Shown here piece after piece: positions 8,681-18,571 of a stretch of 64,000 nucleotides of DNA. The notes beneath the pieces are model-generated. The model worked only from the letters and a program-made list of their open reading frames with translations. It ran no database searches and was not told the DNA's origin. The stretch spans positions 3,020,554-3,084,553 of the forward strand of contig JAVDKL010000001.1 in the NCBI GenBank assembly GCA_030849965.1, in the 5' to 3' direction. Made by a program: the position numbers and the translations under genes. Positions within the stretch are counted from its first letter, which is position 1. Each line of letters begins with the position of its first letter. This stretch comes from Schauerella fraxinea. GTDB taxonomy: Bacteria > Pseudomonadota > Gammaproteobacteria > Burkholderiales > Burkholderiaceae_B.

Positions 8681-9363
8681 GTGTTTCCTTGAATGCGGCG
8701 CATCGAGATGAGACAACGTTGCGCAATGAGTTCCGGCACCGTGAGCGACTCGACGTGATCGATTGCCCACACACCGGCTGCGCGCACGGACTCCATCTCC
8801 TCGTGCGGCGTCTTGCCTTTCATGGCGACGAGGGTACCACCCTGCGCCACATGCGGACCGCCCAACGCAGCGAAATCATCCAGCGACGCAAAGGCCCGCG
8901 AGATCACAACATCGCACTCGGCCGACGGGAGCGTTTCGACGCGGGCATGCTGCGCACTGAGGTTGGGCAATTGCAGTGCGCCGACCATCTGTCGCACGAA
9001 CGCGACCTTCTTCTCAACGGCATCCACGCAGCAGACTGTCCAAGCGGGGCGCATCACAGCGATAACCACGCCAGGCAAGCCACCGCCCGAACCCACGTCC
9101 ATAACGCGCGCAGCGGCCGTCTCATCGCGTCCCAGCAGGGTCGACAAAGGCGCCACTACAGCCAGACTATCGAAGAGATGCTGAATCAGCATTTGCTGCG
9201 GATCGCGGATCGCCGTGAGGTTGTAGGTGCGGTTCCACCGCACCATCTGAGACATATAGCCCAGCAGCCTGCGGCACTGATCGTCGCTGGGTGCGAGTCC
9301 CATTTGCGCGCATGCCTCACGCAGGCGTCGCTCGGCTTCGCCGCCCAGAAAAACATCTTCCAT
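8677..9363 (-). CDS. rsmG: 16S rRNA (guanine-527-N7)-methyltransferase RsmG (GidB)
   Basis: A 228-residue SAM-dependent methyltransferase that makes m7G527 in 16S rRNA. Family features are NRTYNLTAIRDPQQMLIQHLF-type sequence at about 44-64 (the classic N-LT-R motif before the Rossmann fold), the SAM site VMDVGSGGGLPGVVIAV at about 88-104, and CVDAVEKKVAFVRQM near 112. The gene starts 2 bp after the mnmG stop and ends overlapping parA by four bases, so mnmG-rsmG-parA form one transcription unit. Confidence 0.96.
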   Translation of the reverse strand: MEDVFLGGEAERRLREACAQMGLAPSDDQCRRLLGYMSQMVRWNRTYNLTAIRDPQQMLIQHLFDSLAVVAPLSTLLGRDETAAARVMDVGSGGGLPGVVIAVMRPAWTVCCVDAVEKKVAFVRQMVGALQLPNLSAQHARVETLPSAECDVVISRAFASLDDFAALGGPHVAQGGTLVAMKGKTPHEEMESVRAAGVWAIDHVESLTVPELIAQRCLISMRRIQGNT

Positions 9364-9365
9364 GG

Positions 9366-11282
9366 TTAAGCCGCCCGCTTGCGTGCGCCGTATTGCAAAC
9401 GCTTCAAATGGATCAGCAGCAGCGAGACGGCAGCGGGCGTCATACCAGACAGCCGCGCCGCCTGACCTACGGTTTCAGGCAAATGCTGCTTCAACTTCTG
9501 GCGCACCTCAAAAGATAAGCTCGTGACCGCGTCGTAGTCGATATCCTTCGGAATCGGCTGCAGCTCTTGATGGACGTGTTTTTGCACCTCATCGAGCTGT
9601 CGCGCGATGTAGCCGGCGTACTTGATCTGAATCTCGACCTGCTCGGCCACATGCGGGTCTTCGACGGCCGTGCCAGCCACTGGCGCGCCATCGGCGTGCT
9701 TGGCTGACAACAAGCGTTCGTAAGTCACATCCGGGCGCTTCAGCAAATCTGATAGTGAGTACTCACGCTCAATAGGCTTGCCGAGAAGTTCAGTTGCGGC
9801 TTCCGGCGCGTACATTTTCGGATTCACCCACGTGGTGCGTAAACGCTCGACCTCAAGATCGACTGCATCGCGCTTGCGCTCATAAGCGGCCCAGCGCGCA
9901 TCATCAACCAAACCCAGGCGCCGCCCAATTTCAGTTAAACGGCGATCGGCGTTGTCCTCGCGCAAGCTCAACCGGTACTCCGCTCGCGAAGTAAACATCC
10001 GATAGGGTTCCGTCACGCCACGCGTGACCAGATCGTCCACCAGCACGCCAAGGTATGCCTCATCGCGACGCGGCACCCACTCTTCGCGACCCAGTGCACT
10101 CGCTGCCGCATTCAGCCCCGCCAGCAGGCCCTGGGCTGCAGCTTCTTCATAGCCGGTCGTGCCATTGATTTGACCCGCGAAATACAAGCCGCCGATTGCC
10201 TTGCTCTCGAGCGACGCCTTCAACCCGCGCGGGTCGAAATAGTCGTACTCAATGGCGTAGCCCGGCCGCAAAATATGCGCATCCGCCAAACCAGGCAGCG
10301 AGTGAATCAAATCCAGTTGAACGTCAAATGGCAGACTGGTGGAAACGCCATTCGGGTAAATCTCGTGCGTATCCAAACCCTCTGGTTCAAGAAACACTTG
10401 ATGGGTATTTTTGTCGGCAAAGCGCTGGATCTTGTCCTCAATGGAGGGGCAATACCGCGGCCCCACCCCATCGATCACCCCGGTATATAGCGGCGATCGA
10501 TCCAGGCCACCACGGATGATGTCGTGGGTGCGCTCGTTCGTATGCGTGATCCAGCACGGCACTTGCCGCGGATGCATACCAACATTGCCCATGAACGAAA
10601 ACACAGGTATCGGATCAAGATCGCCCGGTTGCTCCTCAAGCACCGAATAATCGATCGTCCTTCCATCAATACGTGGCGGCGTGCCCGTCTTCAGGCGACC
10701 CTGGGGCAACTTCATTTCTCGCAAGCGTTGCCCTAACGACGTGGCTGGCGGATCACCCGCGCGTCCAGCTGCGTAATTCTGCATACCCACGTGAATCAGG
10801 CCATTGAGAAACGTGCCCGCAGTCAAAACAACACGATGCGCACGAAACACCAAACCGATCTGAGTCTTCGCACCTACTACCCGATCCGCCTCAGCAATAA
10901 GGTCATCGACCGCTTGCTGAAAAAGCCAAAGATTGGGTTGATTCTCCAAACGACGGCGAATCGCTGCGCGGTACAACACACGATCAGCTTGAGCGCGCGT
11001 CGCGCGAACGGCTGGTCCCTTCGAACCATTCAGCGTACGAAACTGAATCCCCGCCTCGTCCGTCGCAATCGCCATCGCCCCACCGAGTGCATCGATCTCA
11101 CGCACCAGGTGACCCTTACCGATACCACCGATGGAGGGATTGCAGGACATCTGTCCGAGCGTCTCGATGTTGTGGGTGAGCAAGAGCGTCTTCGCTCCAG
11201 CGCGCGCCGAAGCCAAGGCGGCCTCGGTACCGGCGTGACCACCACCGACAACAATGACGTCGAACTGTTTGGGATATTGCAT
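9366..11282 (-). CDS. mnmG: tRNA U34 carboxymethylaminomethyl modification protein MnmG (GidA)
   Basis: A 638-residue FAD protein that, with MnmE (encoded at 34.7 kb), makes cmnm5U34 in tRNA. The FAD-binding motif [18 protein letters not shown] is at residues 8-25. The conserved [15 protein letters not shown] lies near 45 and the [17 protein letters not shown] segment near 82. [11 protein letters not shown] near 270 and [17 protein letters not shown] near 370 are also present, and the C-terminal helical domain contains [11 protein letters not shown]. The length is normal. No strong ribosome site precedes the ATG; a -10 like TATAAT lies at 11314-11319 on the minus strand but without a clear -35 box. 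The first two parS-type sites are 71 and 100 bp upstream of the start codon. Confidence 0.97.
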   Translation of the reverse strand: MQYPKQFDVIVVGGGHAGTEAALASARAGAKTLLLTHNIETLGQMSCNPSIGGIGKGHLVREIDALGGAMAIATDEAGIQFRTLNGSKGPAVRATRAQADRVLYRAAIRRRLENQPNLWLFQQAVDDLIAEADRVVGAKTQIGLVFRAHRVVLTAGTFLNGLIHVGMQNYAAGRAGDPPATSLGQRLREMKLPQGRLKTGTPPRIDGRTIDYSVLEEQPGDLDPIPVFSFMGNVGMHPRQVPCWITHTNERTHDIIRGGLDRSPLYTGVIDGVGPRYCPSIEDKIQRFADKNTHQVFLEPEGLDTHEIYPNGVSTSLPFDVQLDLIHSLPGLADAHILRPGYAIEYDYFDPRGLKASLESKAIGGLYFAGQINGTTGYEEAAAQGLLAGLNAAASALGREEWVPRRDEAYLGVLVDDLVTRGVTEPYRMFTSRAEYRLSLREDNADRRLTEIGRRLGLVDDARWAAYERKRDAVDLEVERLRTTWVNPKMYAPEAATELLGKPIEREYSLSDLLKRPDVTYERLLSAKHADGAPVAGTAVEDPHVAEQVEIQIKYAGYIARQLDEVQKHVHQELQPIPKDIDYDAVTSLSFEVRQKLKQHLPETVGQAARLSGMTPAAVSLLLIHLKRLQYGARKRAA

Positions 11283-11352
11283 GATTGAAGAGCGTTTCTC
11301 GCGAGTGTGAGCAATTATAGATTGGGTGCGGTTCCACGGCTATAACGCGTTT

Positions 11353-11366
11353 GTTTCACGTGAAAC
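11353..11366. other. parS-type ParB site 1
   Basis: GTTTCACGTGAAAC is a perfect 14-bp palindrome matching the core of the widely conserved bacterial parS consensus. It lies just upstream of mnmG and 4.4 kb from the parB start. ParB binding is inferred. Confidence 0.9.
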
Positions 11367-11381
11367 GTCCAAAGGATGAAT

Positions 11382-11395
11382 GTTCCACGTGAAAC
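11382..11395. other. parS-type ParB site 2
   Basis: GTTCCACGTGAAAC differs from the perfect palindrome at one position (T4 to C). It is centred 29 bp from site 1, close to three helical turns. Confidence 0.82.
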
Positions 11396-12607
11396 ATAGA
11401 GAGGATAGATTTCACAGACTATCGGGCCGTTCTTGGCCAATCGCTCCGCGTTCCATTCCGCTCGACTATCAAATCGAAGCTCGTGTCGCAGACGAAACAA
11501 ATGATAGATGGGTGCTGCGACAGCAGTGACTCAGAGAAAGTTCGCTAGCCACTTTAAACAAACATCGCCGCAGGTGATGCGGGATTGTCAGCTACGGCAA
11601 CCAAGCATATCGAACGCCTAGCGAAAGTGAGACTACTGGCTAACACCACGTGAACTCCACAGACGATTCGGAGAACGTGAATGCACAAAGCGTGCTGCAT
11701 CCACTCAAACAACGACCCAAGGCGATAACTTAGTAGCGGCTAACGTGGCAACTCGATAAACCAATGTGTGCACGTTTGTTGATGGTCCTCCGACAAAACG
11801 AATTTTAGCATCGCCGCATGTTGCCTCTGTTCGCCAGACATAAGGTATCCACGTGGCGAGCCGCGAGCGAGTCCAACCAATTGAGCATGCGGACGATCTG
11901 TGTTTGCTCCCGCTGAATTGCGCGTCGTGCTTGTGGAGAATATCCACTCACCCGCCGAGATACTTGCCCGCGCATAGGATGTCAGTGCAAGACAAGATCG
12001 CTTACAGTGCGTCAATTAGGTGGCACACCCCCTAAATCGACGCTCTAAATATTGAAACGGTAGGGCCGGTGGCTGCTGAAGAAGATGCGGTGTAGCACAG
12101 GCCCTCCACTTGTCCGTCCATATCCGACGTGAGTACCCCGTGCATGTTGTTGCACTCTGAGCACCTACGAACTTTAGATCCAAAAAACGGCGTTCTTTTT
12201 GCCCATACCTGAGTGAGGGTGCAAAACATCGTCGTTTTTCGCGTTTCGATCCAAATTGAGCTCAGCCCCGCTTCAAGGTTCAACGAAGAAATCTGGTTCG
12301 GGTTTGCAGAATTAACGACAAGCAATAAAGCCTCTCCTCAATCGGTTGGGCAATTAGCGGACCGGGCGCACATGCATGCTAAATAAATCAGGTAACGACG
12401 CGCCACGCATCCGTGTGAAACAGATTTGTTTGGCATTATCTATCGGAGATTTCAAGGGGGAATGGGTAGTCCAAATCTGTCTTAGTTACATGCCACACAA
12501 CGCTATAGCTATCCGTGCAACGCTAAGCAGAGCATTGTTCGATCAATCCGTCTTGGGAGTAAAGGCAGCGGAGGATCCTATCTCTAGCCCATGTGCATGC
12601 CGCAGTT
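11396..12607. other. gene-free segment between parS sites 2 and 3
   Basis: No reading frame here shows a recognisable motif or a convincing start. The longest candidates (about 90 residues, for example on the minus strand at 12032-12325) have atypical composition and no family signature. One 60-base line (12481-12540) counts 47% G+C against about 58% in gyrB. A partial parS-like CCACGTGAAC occurs near 11647. No terminator, tRNA or repeat was seen. Confidence 0.6.
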
Positions 12608-12621
12608 GTTTCACGTGAAAC
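12608..12621. other. parS-type ParB site 3
   Basis: A second perfect 14-bp palindrome GTTTCACGTGAAAC, isolated in the gene-free region about 1.2 kb from sites 1 and 2. Confidence 0.9.
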
Positions 12622-13088
12622 GTGCCCTCACGCAGCGAATGATGCGACCTCGCCGTGTGAACTACCAATGGGACACTTGAAGCACTCCCGCACGGACGGC
12701 TTAGCAACCATTCAGATGTGAATAGGCTAGTCGTTATTGCAATTCGCCCTCGTATAACAGAACGCATCAGCGGCTGACTCAGTTGCTGAGAGCAACGCAT
12801 CAGAGATCAATCACGACTCACCCAGCGCGTTCCAATGCTTTGAGCTTGGGCATGCTGAGCCCTGCGCTTCATCAAATCGCAGCCTGATCGCACATCGACT
12901 TAAGTTGCACCGACTAACGAACAGAGTACCGTTAGACAAATATTCCACTGTTCCGATGGCTTTTGGGCCTGTACATGCCCGGCTCGACGACTCGACGAAT
13001 AGGCATCTCAACAACCGATTATCCCCGTTCCGGTAGATCTGTCATGCCGATCCGAAACGCACGTCGAACCGCCAGCGCGGGCGCCATT

Positions 13089-13102
13089 GTTCCACGTGAA
13101 AC
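13089..13102. other. parS-type ParB site 4
   Basis: GTTCCACGTGAAAC, the same one-mismatch variant as site 2, exactly 100 bp from site 5. Confidence 0.82.
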
Positions 13103-13188
13103 TACTCGCTGACTTCTCTCATGAGCGAAGTTCATGGTCGCTGCTACGGCCGAGGCGATTGGCCAGAGCAGTCGACAATTCGACACGT

Positions 13189-13202
13189 GTTCCACGTGAA
13201 AC
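13189..13202. other. parS-type ParB site 5
   Basis: GTTCCACGTGAAAC, identical to sites 2 and 4 and followed by A. It is the last member of the cluster; no further site was seen to the right in this window. Confidence 0.82.
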
Positions 13203-15699
13203 ACCGCACACCCAGTGCCTCCAAGTTCCTGCTTTCTCTTTCCGGGAGGAAAACCACCAACTTCGAACTTCCCACCAGCTGGAGAATGAACGCGAGTAAG
13301 CATAAAAACACAGCATCATTTAGCGGAATTAGCCCGATCCACCGTGATGCGACCCCCGCGCAAAGCCAAGGCCGCTGTGGCCAAGGATTTGGGACACTCA
13401 GCCCCGGAGTTTTGAGACTAGTCACCGGTTCCAAGTGTGCAGCCAAGCACTTCGGCATCGCTGCAATGTAGGACAGCTAGCGACCAACGTCTTGACGGGA
13501 AGAGCTTCCACATCGCTGAGAGATCCTAGACCGTCACAATGTGAAGACGCTCCAGCTCACTAATGACAATATTCACACTCTGAGCAACGGCGCACCGGCT
13601 GTATCTCCCGGAAAGAGAGGAACTATCGCTCCAGTAGCACAGGCTTTATTTCTAGCTCTCGCCACTTCAATAGATGGCGCTTCCGCCAAATACTTCCTCG
13701 CATTCAATCTCCTGGCGCCGACTCCCTCAGGCTGCCACCGCTCAGTTTTGCCCTAAGTAGTTTTCTCTATGGCCGGCTGCCTCTCAGTCGTGTTGCACCC
13801 CAGTCTCGATGCATCTCAGCCTGATTGCTCTCCGTATCTGCCTGATGGCCCGTATCTTCGCAGCAACATTCCCCATGTCCCACTCGTTACCCCAACTCCT
13901 TTTCACGGACAACTACGGGCTGTCTAAGCTGCGCAACTCATACACGGCCTACGTGGCCACAACATCTCGCCAACCGATGCCATCGCAATCCGCCGGCGTT
14001 AATTCGCTACGACTCTTAAGTCCTGCGCGACCTTGGGGCGGATTGCCGTCATTTGTGCCATGAACGGCAGTAAGAGATATGACGCATTACCGTCCATGAA
14101 TGGTCCGACCAGCAATATTCGATGAACGATCTGAAATGCCTCGCCGCGTTGGGCCGACAACCTCACACCCGACTTACTGCCTTACCCAAGAACTCGCCGA
14201 CAATGTTGTTATACGCCGCAGGAATAGCCTGCCGACACACTCCCGATCGCCAACAAAACTTCACAGCAAACGCGCGGGATTCCCTAGCTGCGAGCCGATG
14301 CCAGCAATCAAGCGAAGTCGCCTTGCGATCGGCACCAGCCACACCTGGCAGTAGACGACGAACGATCAGGCCAGGCAGAAGATCCGGGAATCACCAGCCT
14401 GAGCAGCACCGCCGCCATCGGCGTAAGCCCCCCATCACATGAAACCCATTGCCAGCCGGCTGCCTGTTCGGCAATGTTCTAGCAGATTCGACCACCATAA
14501 GCACATCATCCTTGTGGCTGATATCTAGACGACACGGGCAGCGCTCACTATTCCAGCATCGTCATCGGCGGACAACAAACACACATCAGCCCAACGACTT
14601 GTTCGCGCCAAGACGACGCTGAGTTCTGTCTCGAGATCCTCAATCCACCAGCGTTTCAGCGATGAGGAATGAGCAACAGCGCTCGCCACACAAAGGTACC
14701 CAGCTACGGCGGGGTCAACGCTTAAAAATGACCCTGCGTTCGAAGCACCTACCGTTTAGCGACGAGCAAGTTTGATCAGCCGACCACCCTGCGCGGCAGT
14801 CGGCTCTAGTTATCGATAGCGTCGCCGCAAGCTGTTGTTGGAACGCCGGTGAAACAAAGGCGCCGATAAGAGTGACCAACGCGCGAACTTGGCTTGCTTA
14901 ATAGCCGTCTCGGCACTGCCTCTCGAACACAAACAACTACGGTTTAAGCCCTGTAGATGTAGAAACAGCTCAGAAAAGCTCAAATCGCCACCGACTGAAG
15001 CTTGGTTAGCCGACCATTCGCTCAAGTTGCCGAGCTGATCGACACACGACGCTGCTCTGGAGTCAGGCGCCAATGATGAGAGAACACCACCATCGAGATC
15101 GAAGTTGACGGATCTGTCATCACCACCGTACTGCGGCAATGTGATGACAGCCATTAATGGTGCAATCAGAATGAGGGCTGAGCTTAAGAAACCTGATTCG
15201 TTTCATTAAACCGACGATGACAGCCGAACAATAACGTGCGAATTAATTAAATAAGCCGGCCCCAAGAGACCTCGGATTGACTGGTATTGCGTCCACGATA
15301 TGCTCCGAACCCGACTGGCAGCTCGATGCGTAAGCGTCGATTCCCATGCTCAGGATTCAGACCAACGCTGGCCTCGCCGACATGAAGCCGCATCGGCGCG
15401 CCAGGGAATTGGTGCAGCTCAGGTAAAGCAGCTGAGCTACGGCTTGCCGCCCGTCGTGGAAGTCTTATTGGCACTCGTTTCTGCGTCGACCGCGTGACGC
15501 TTATCGACCTGATCCGCCTCGCATCTGGCCGATGCTCAACCCCGGCACGGCATCACATACCTGGTCGGGCTGAGCTCAGCGACTGAAGAGAAACGCACAC
15601 TTAACTTGCCAAAGCCTAGACGCCACTCTTAAAACGCACGGCAATTCAAACTTTGCTCAAAGGCCTGCTTCTTGGTCGGCGTGCGATCAAGAAGCGCAG
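13203..15699. other. gene-free segment, no feature recognised
   Basis: About 2.5 kb in which I find no credible coding region on either strand. All open frames are short (the longest is 114 codons, minus strand 14810-15154) and none shows a domain or a ribosome site in context. One line (14101-14160) counts 55% G+C. I see no transposase remnant, terminator or tandem repeat. It may be decayed sequence or a structural spacer between the parS cluster and the next genes. Confidence 0.55.
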
Positions 15700-16250
15700 G
15701 TAGCCCATCCCCAAAATAATATAAAAACAACGTGCGCATTTATTGCACAGCATCATTAATGGCCCTTAAGTAAATAGTCGCTGGGGATAACTTTGTGAAC
15801 AACAGGGCTGTCGCTTGAGGCCGCTGTGCCGCACGGTAAGACCCCTGCACTCTCAAAGAGCGCTAGACACAACGATATTGAGGCATCAAGTCTGTGAGAG
15901 CGCTACAACAGGCAAGATGCCCGCAATCGAGGTCCACTCACCGCTCAGTCCCATTTTTTCCCGTAATTCAGGCGATTTTTAGCCAAAACATCGAGATTCG
16001 GAGGCATATTTGGCCTTGGCACTCCCACCTGCCGACGTTTTAGCTCAAAACCAACCCACGACAGCAAGAGATAGCTGGGACGGTGTCAGTGGGAAGCGAA
16101 GATTCTTGTTTAGCACTGGAAGTCTGCGCAAGGGATGAGAGGTAAGGTTTTCACAACAAACATAATTCTGTGGGTAACCAAGCAGACGAATATGCAAAGT
16201 CTGCCAGCACCCTGCAAGCGGCAGGATATATCCACAGAGTTATCCACAGC
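15700..16250. other. AT-rich tract with a pair of DnaA boxes (secondary origin-like site)
   Basis: A local AT-rich stretch (15721-15780 counts 37% G+C) is followed by TGGGGATAA-like and, about 450 bp on, two closely spaced DnaA boxes: ATATCCACA at 16228-16236 (one mismatch) and TTATCCACA at 16240-16248 (perfect), in the same orientation and 12 bp apart. These are ingredients of an origin or a DnaA-titration site. The segment is weaker than the 23.8-25.2 kb modules and its function is inferred. Confidence 0.45.
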
Positions 16251-16369
16251 GCATTGTGAATGGGGATTTTGGCCTCTTAGCATTCACGCGAACGACAACC
16301 GCCTTTTAGATGCTGCGTCAGATGATGTTGGAGCACCGATAATGTTAGCGAGCACTAACCGACGGCACG

Positions 16370-16399
16370 AAAAAAGGCCTCGGTGTTAGCCGAGGCCTT
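16370..16399 (-). terminator. Rho-independent terminator of the cold-shock gene
   Basis: On the minus strand AAGGCCTCGG and CCGAGGCCTT form a 10-bp stem around a short loop, followed by a T run (the A run at 16370-16375 on the plus strand). It lies 40 bp past the cold-shock stop codon. Confidence 0.9.
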
Positions 16400-16438
16400 C
16401 CAGACGTGGGTCTGGTCCCCTTGTTGCCCGGTCGCGAT

Positions 16439-16645
16439 TTAAAGCGGACGGATCTCGGAGGCTTGCGGGCCCTTGGGGCCTTCTTTGACCTCGTACTCTA
16501 CTTCTTGTCCTTCATCCAGGCTGCGGTATCCCTTGCCCTGAATAGCGGAAAAATGCGCAAACACGTCGGTGCTGCCGTCTTCTGGGGTAATAAAGCCAAA
16601 TCCTTTCTCGGCGTTAAACCACTTAACCTTGCCCTTCTGACCCAT
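16439..16645 (-). CDS. cold-shock domain protein (CspA family)
   Basis: A 68-residue single cold-shock domain, an OB-fold nucleic-acid chaperone. RNP1 is [11 protein letters not shown] and RNP2 is VFAHFSAIQ, within the usual [15 protein letters not shown] opening. The C-terminus QASEIRPL matches the family end and the length is standard. I chose the ATG at 16645 because homologues begin MxxGxVKWFN and AGAGG lies 12 bases upstream; an ATG four codons earlier sits against the AGG. A long untranslated leader (to about 16740) is likely, as in other csp genes, but is not demonstrated. Confidence 0.95.
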   Translation of the reverse strand: MGQKGKVKWFNAEKGFGFITPEDGSTDVFAHFSAIQGKGYRSLDEGQEVEYEVKEGPKGPQASEIRPL

Positions 16646-16657
16646 GCTCACACGCAT

Positions 16658-17130
16658 CCTCTAAAAATCCGCCGCCAGAATGCGTGCGGATAATCGCTAC
16701 ATATACGATCAATTGTTAACAAGAATACTCATGGATGGGAAGGTAGCCCTATTGCTGTTTTCCCTAAGTCGCGCAGAGGAGACAATCGGCGGAAAGCCGC
16801 AGCCACGCAGCGTTTGGCAATGATTCGCAATGTTGCGAAAGTTGCGGCAGCAACCGTCTTAACAGGCCTTATAACGTTTCTTCAATCAAACGCGAACGGG
16901 CAGCGCAGCGCCGTTATATGCAAACTCAAAAATTCTGAAATTGGCATCGAGAATCGTCGACCCGCGTATGAGGTCACCAACTAAATGCCGCGTCGCCGCG
17001 ACAGAGTCGGTCTACCAAACGTATTATCCGGGGTGACGATTCTCGCCGCGCTTGCTGCATCAACCGATCCGACGCGCCGATCATCCAATAACGCCATCTA
17101 CTTACCGCACCCGTTTAACCACCAATCGAC
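16658..17130. other. divergent intergenic region, csp leader and aminotransferase upstream
   Basis: About 470 bp separate the cold-shock gene from the rightward aminotransferase. The part near 16700-16740 (AATTGTTAAC and neighbouring AT-rich sequence) is the likely csp promoter and leader. I found no convincing -35/-10 pair, riboswitch or small ORF in the rest. Confidence 0.4.
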
Positions 17131-18297
17131 ATGCTGCAATCCAAATTGCCGGACATCGGCACCACCATATTCACCACGATGAGCCGTCTGGCGCTCGAAC
17201 ACGGTGCCGTTAATCTCGGACAAGGTTTTCCAGACTTCGAGCCGGATCAGCGTTTGCGGGATCTGGTCACGCAAGCCATGCGGGAAGGTCACAACCAATA
17301 TCCGTACATGCCGGGCGTGGCGCCGTTGCGCCAGGCGATCGCCGCCAAAGTGTCCGCACTGTACGGTCATGACTACGATCCCGATACCGAGATCACTGTC
17401 ACGAGCGGCGCGACCGAAGCGTTGATGGCGACGATTCTCGCGGTCGTGCACGCCGGCGATGAGGTGGTTGTGATCGAGCCCTGCTACGACGCTTATATGC
17501 CGTCGATCAGGCTGGCAGGCGCCACACCGGTCGCTGTGCCGTTACGAGCCCCCACAATCGAAGATCCGTACTACCGTGTCGATTGGCAACGGGTGCGCAA
17601 CGCCATCACCAGCAAAACGCGTTTGCTGATGCTGAACTTCCCGCACAATCCGACGGGCGCGGTACTGACCGACAGCGACTTGGATGCGCTCGAACGCATT
17701 GTCGAAGAAACCGGCGTGCTGTTGATTTCGGATGAGGTCTACGAACACATCGTGTTCGATGGGGTCGCGCATGCCAGCCTGGCACGACGCCCGATCCTCG
17801 CCGCCAATGCGTTCATCATTTCTTCTTTCGGCAAGACTTATCACACGACCGGTTGGAAGATCGGTTACTGCTGCGCGCCGAAGGCGTTGAGCGCGGAGCT
17901 GCGCAAGGTGCACCAGTTCATGGTGTTCACGGTGTCCTCACCCATGCAAGTCGCCCTTGCGACATTCATGCAGGACCCCGCGCCCTACCTCGATCTACCG
18001 GCCTTCTACGCCGCCAAGCGCGCGCATTTGAAGGCGGGCCTTGAGCAGACCCGATTCGTACCGTTGCCGAGCCCCGGCACCTTCTTCATGCTTGCTGATT
18101 ACTCGGCGATCTCGGACCGGCCCGAAGCCGAATTCGCGCAATGGCTGACCGTGGAGCACGGGGTTACCGTGATCCCGGTCTCCGCCTTCTACAAACAACC
18201 GGATGCAGCAGGCTCCAATCATCGTCTGGTGCGTTTTTGCTTCGCCAAGCAAGACAGCACCCTCGATGCGGCCGTGGAACGCCTGAAGGCCGTTTAA
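17131..18297 (+). CDS. PLP-dependent methionine-type aminotransferase (YbdL-like)
   Basis: A 388-residue fold-type I aminotransferase of subgroup I gamma, close to YbdL/kynurenine-oxoglutarate transaminases that act on methionine and aromatic amino acids. Visible features are NLGQGFPDFEP (about 27), the YPYMPGVAPLRQAIA segment (about 55), the TSGATEALMATI loop (about 91), NFPHNPTGAVL (about 169), DEVYEHIVFDG (about 201), and the Schiff-base lysine in SSFGKTYHTTGWKIGY (about 230). The C-terminal substrate arginine lies in LVRFCFAKQD. No clear ribosome site precedes the ATG. It stands alone, facing the tct locus tail to tail. Confidence 0.9.
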   Translation: MLQSKLPDIGTTIFTTMSRLALEHGAVNLGQGFPDFEPDQRLRDLVTQAMREGHNQYPYMPGVAPLRQAIAAKVSALYGHDYDPDTEITVTSGATEALMATILAVVHAGDEVVVIEPCYDAYMPSIRLAGATPVAVPLRAPTIEDPYYRVDWQRVRNAITSKTRLLMLNFPHNPTGAVLTDSDLDALERIVEETGVLLISDEVYEHIVFDGVAHASLARRPILAANAFIISSFGKTYHTTGWKIGYCCAPKALSAELRKVHQFMVFTVSSPMQVALATFMQDPAPYLDLPAFYAAKRAHLKAGLEQTRFVPLPSPGTFFMLADYSAISDRPEAEFAQWLTVEHGVTVIPVSAFYKQPDAAGSNHRLVRFCFAKQDSTLDAAVERLKAV

Positions 18298-18463
18298 ACG
18301 CCTCTGTCTGACAACAGAATCGGGTCGGACGCAGGGCACTCATACGTCGGCGCGGGCGACGTCCTGGCGTCGATCATTCGAACGCAAGCGTTGAGGGCTG
18401 AACACGTACGGAAAGTGTTTCGAGCTGCCCCGATGCTGTGCCGTCAACAGCCTTGATAGATAA

Positions 18464-18507
18464 AGAAAACGCCCCACAGCTTGGATGCCAGTCCAACCTG
18501 TGGGGCG
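18464..18507 (-). terminator. terminator of the tctCBA operon
   Basis: CGCCCCACAG (18470-18479) and CTGTGGGGCG (18498-18507) form a perfect 10-bp stem. The loop contains a second small stem (TTGGA/TCCAA). On the minus strand it ends in TTTTCTTT, so it mainly serves the leftward tct operon. The aminotransferase end (18298-18463) shows no other terminator. Confidence 0.85.
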
Positions 18508-18571
18508 TCGATCGAGTCGCTCAAATTTCTACGCGCCTCAGCCTTGTTTGTTGCGCGTTGACCTTGAAGAC

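Noticed and set aside
11643-11654. CCACGTGAAC near 11647 as a sixth parS site
   Set aside because: Only one half of the palindrome is kept, so it is unlikely to bind ParB well.
12032-15154. Short frames of 80-114 codons in the parS-rich gene-free region
   Set aside because: None has a family motif, a supported start or codon use like the neighbours. Several span parS sites. I kept the region as non-coding.
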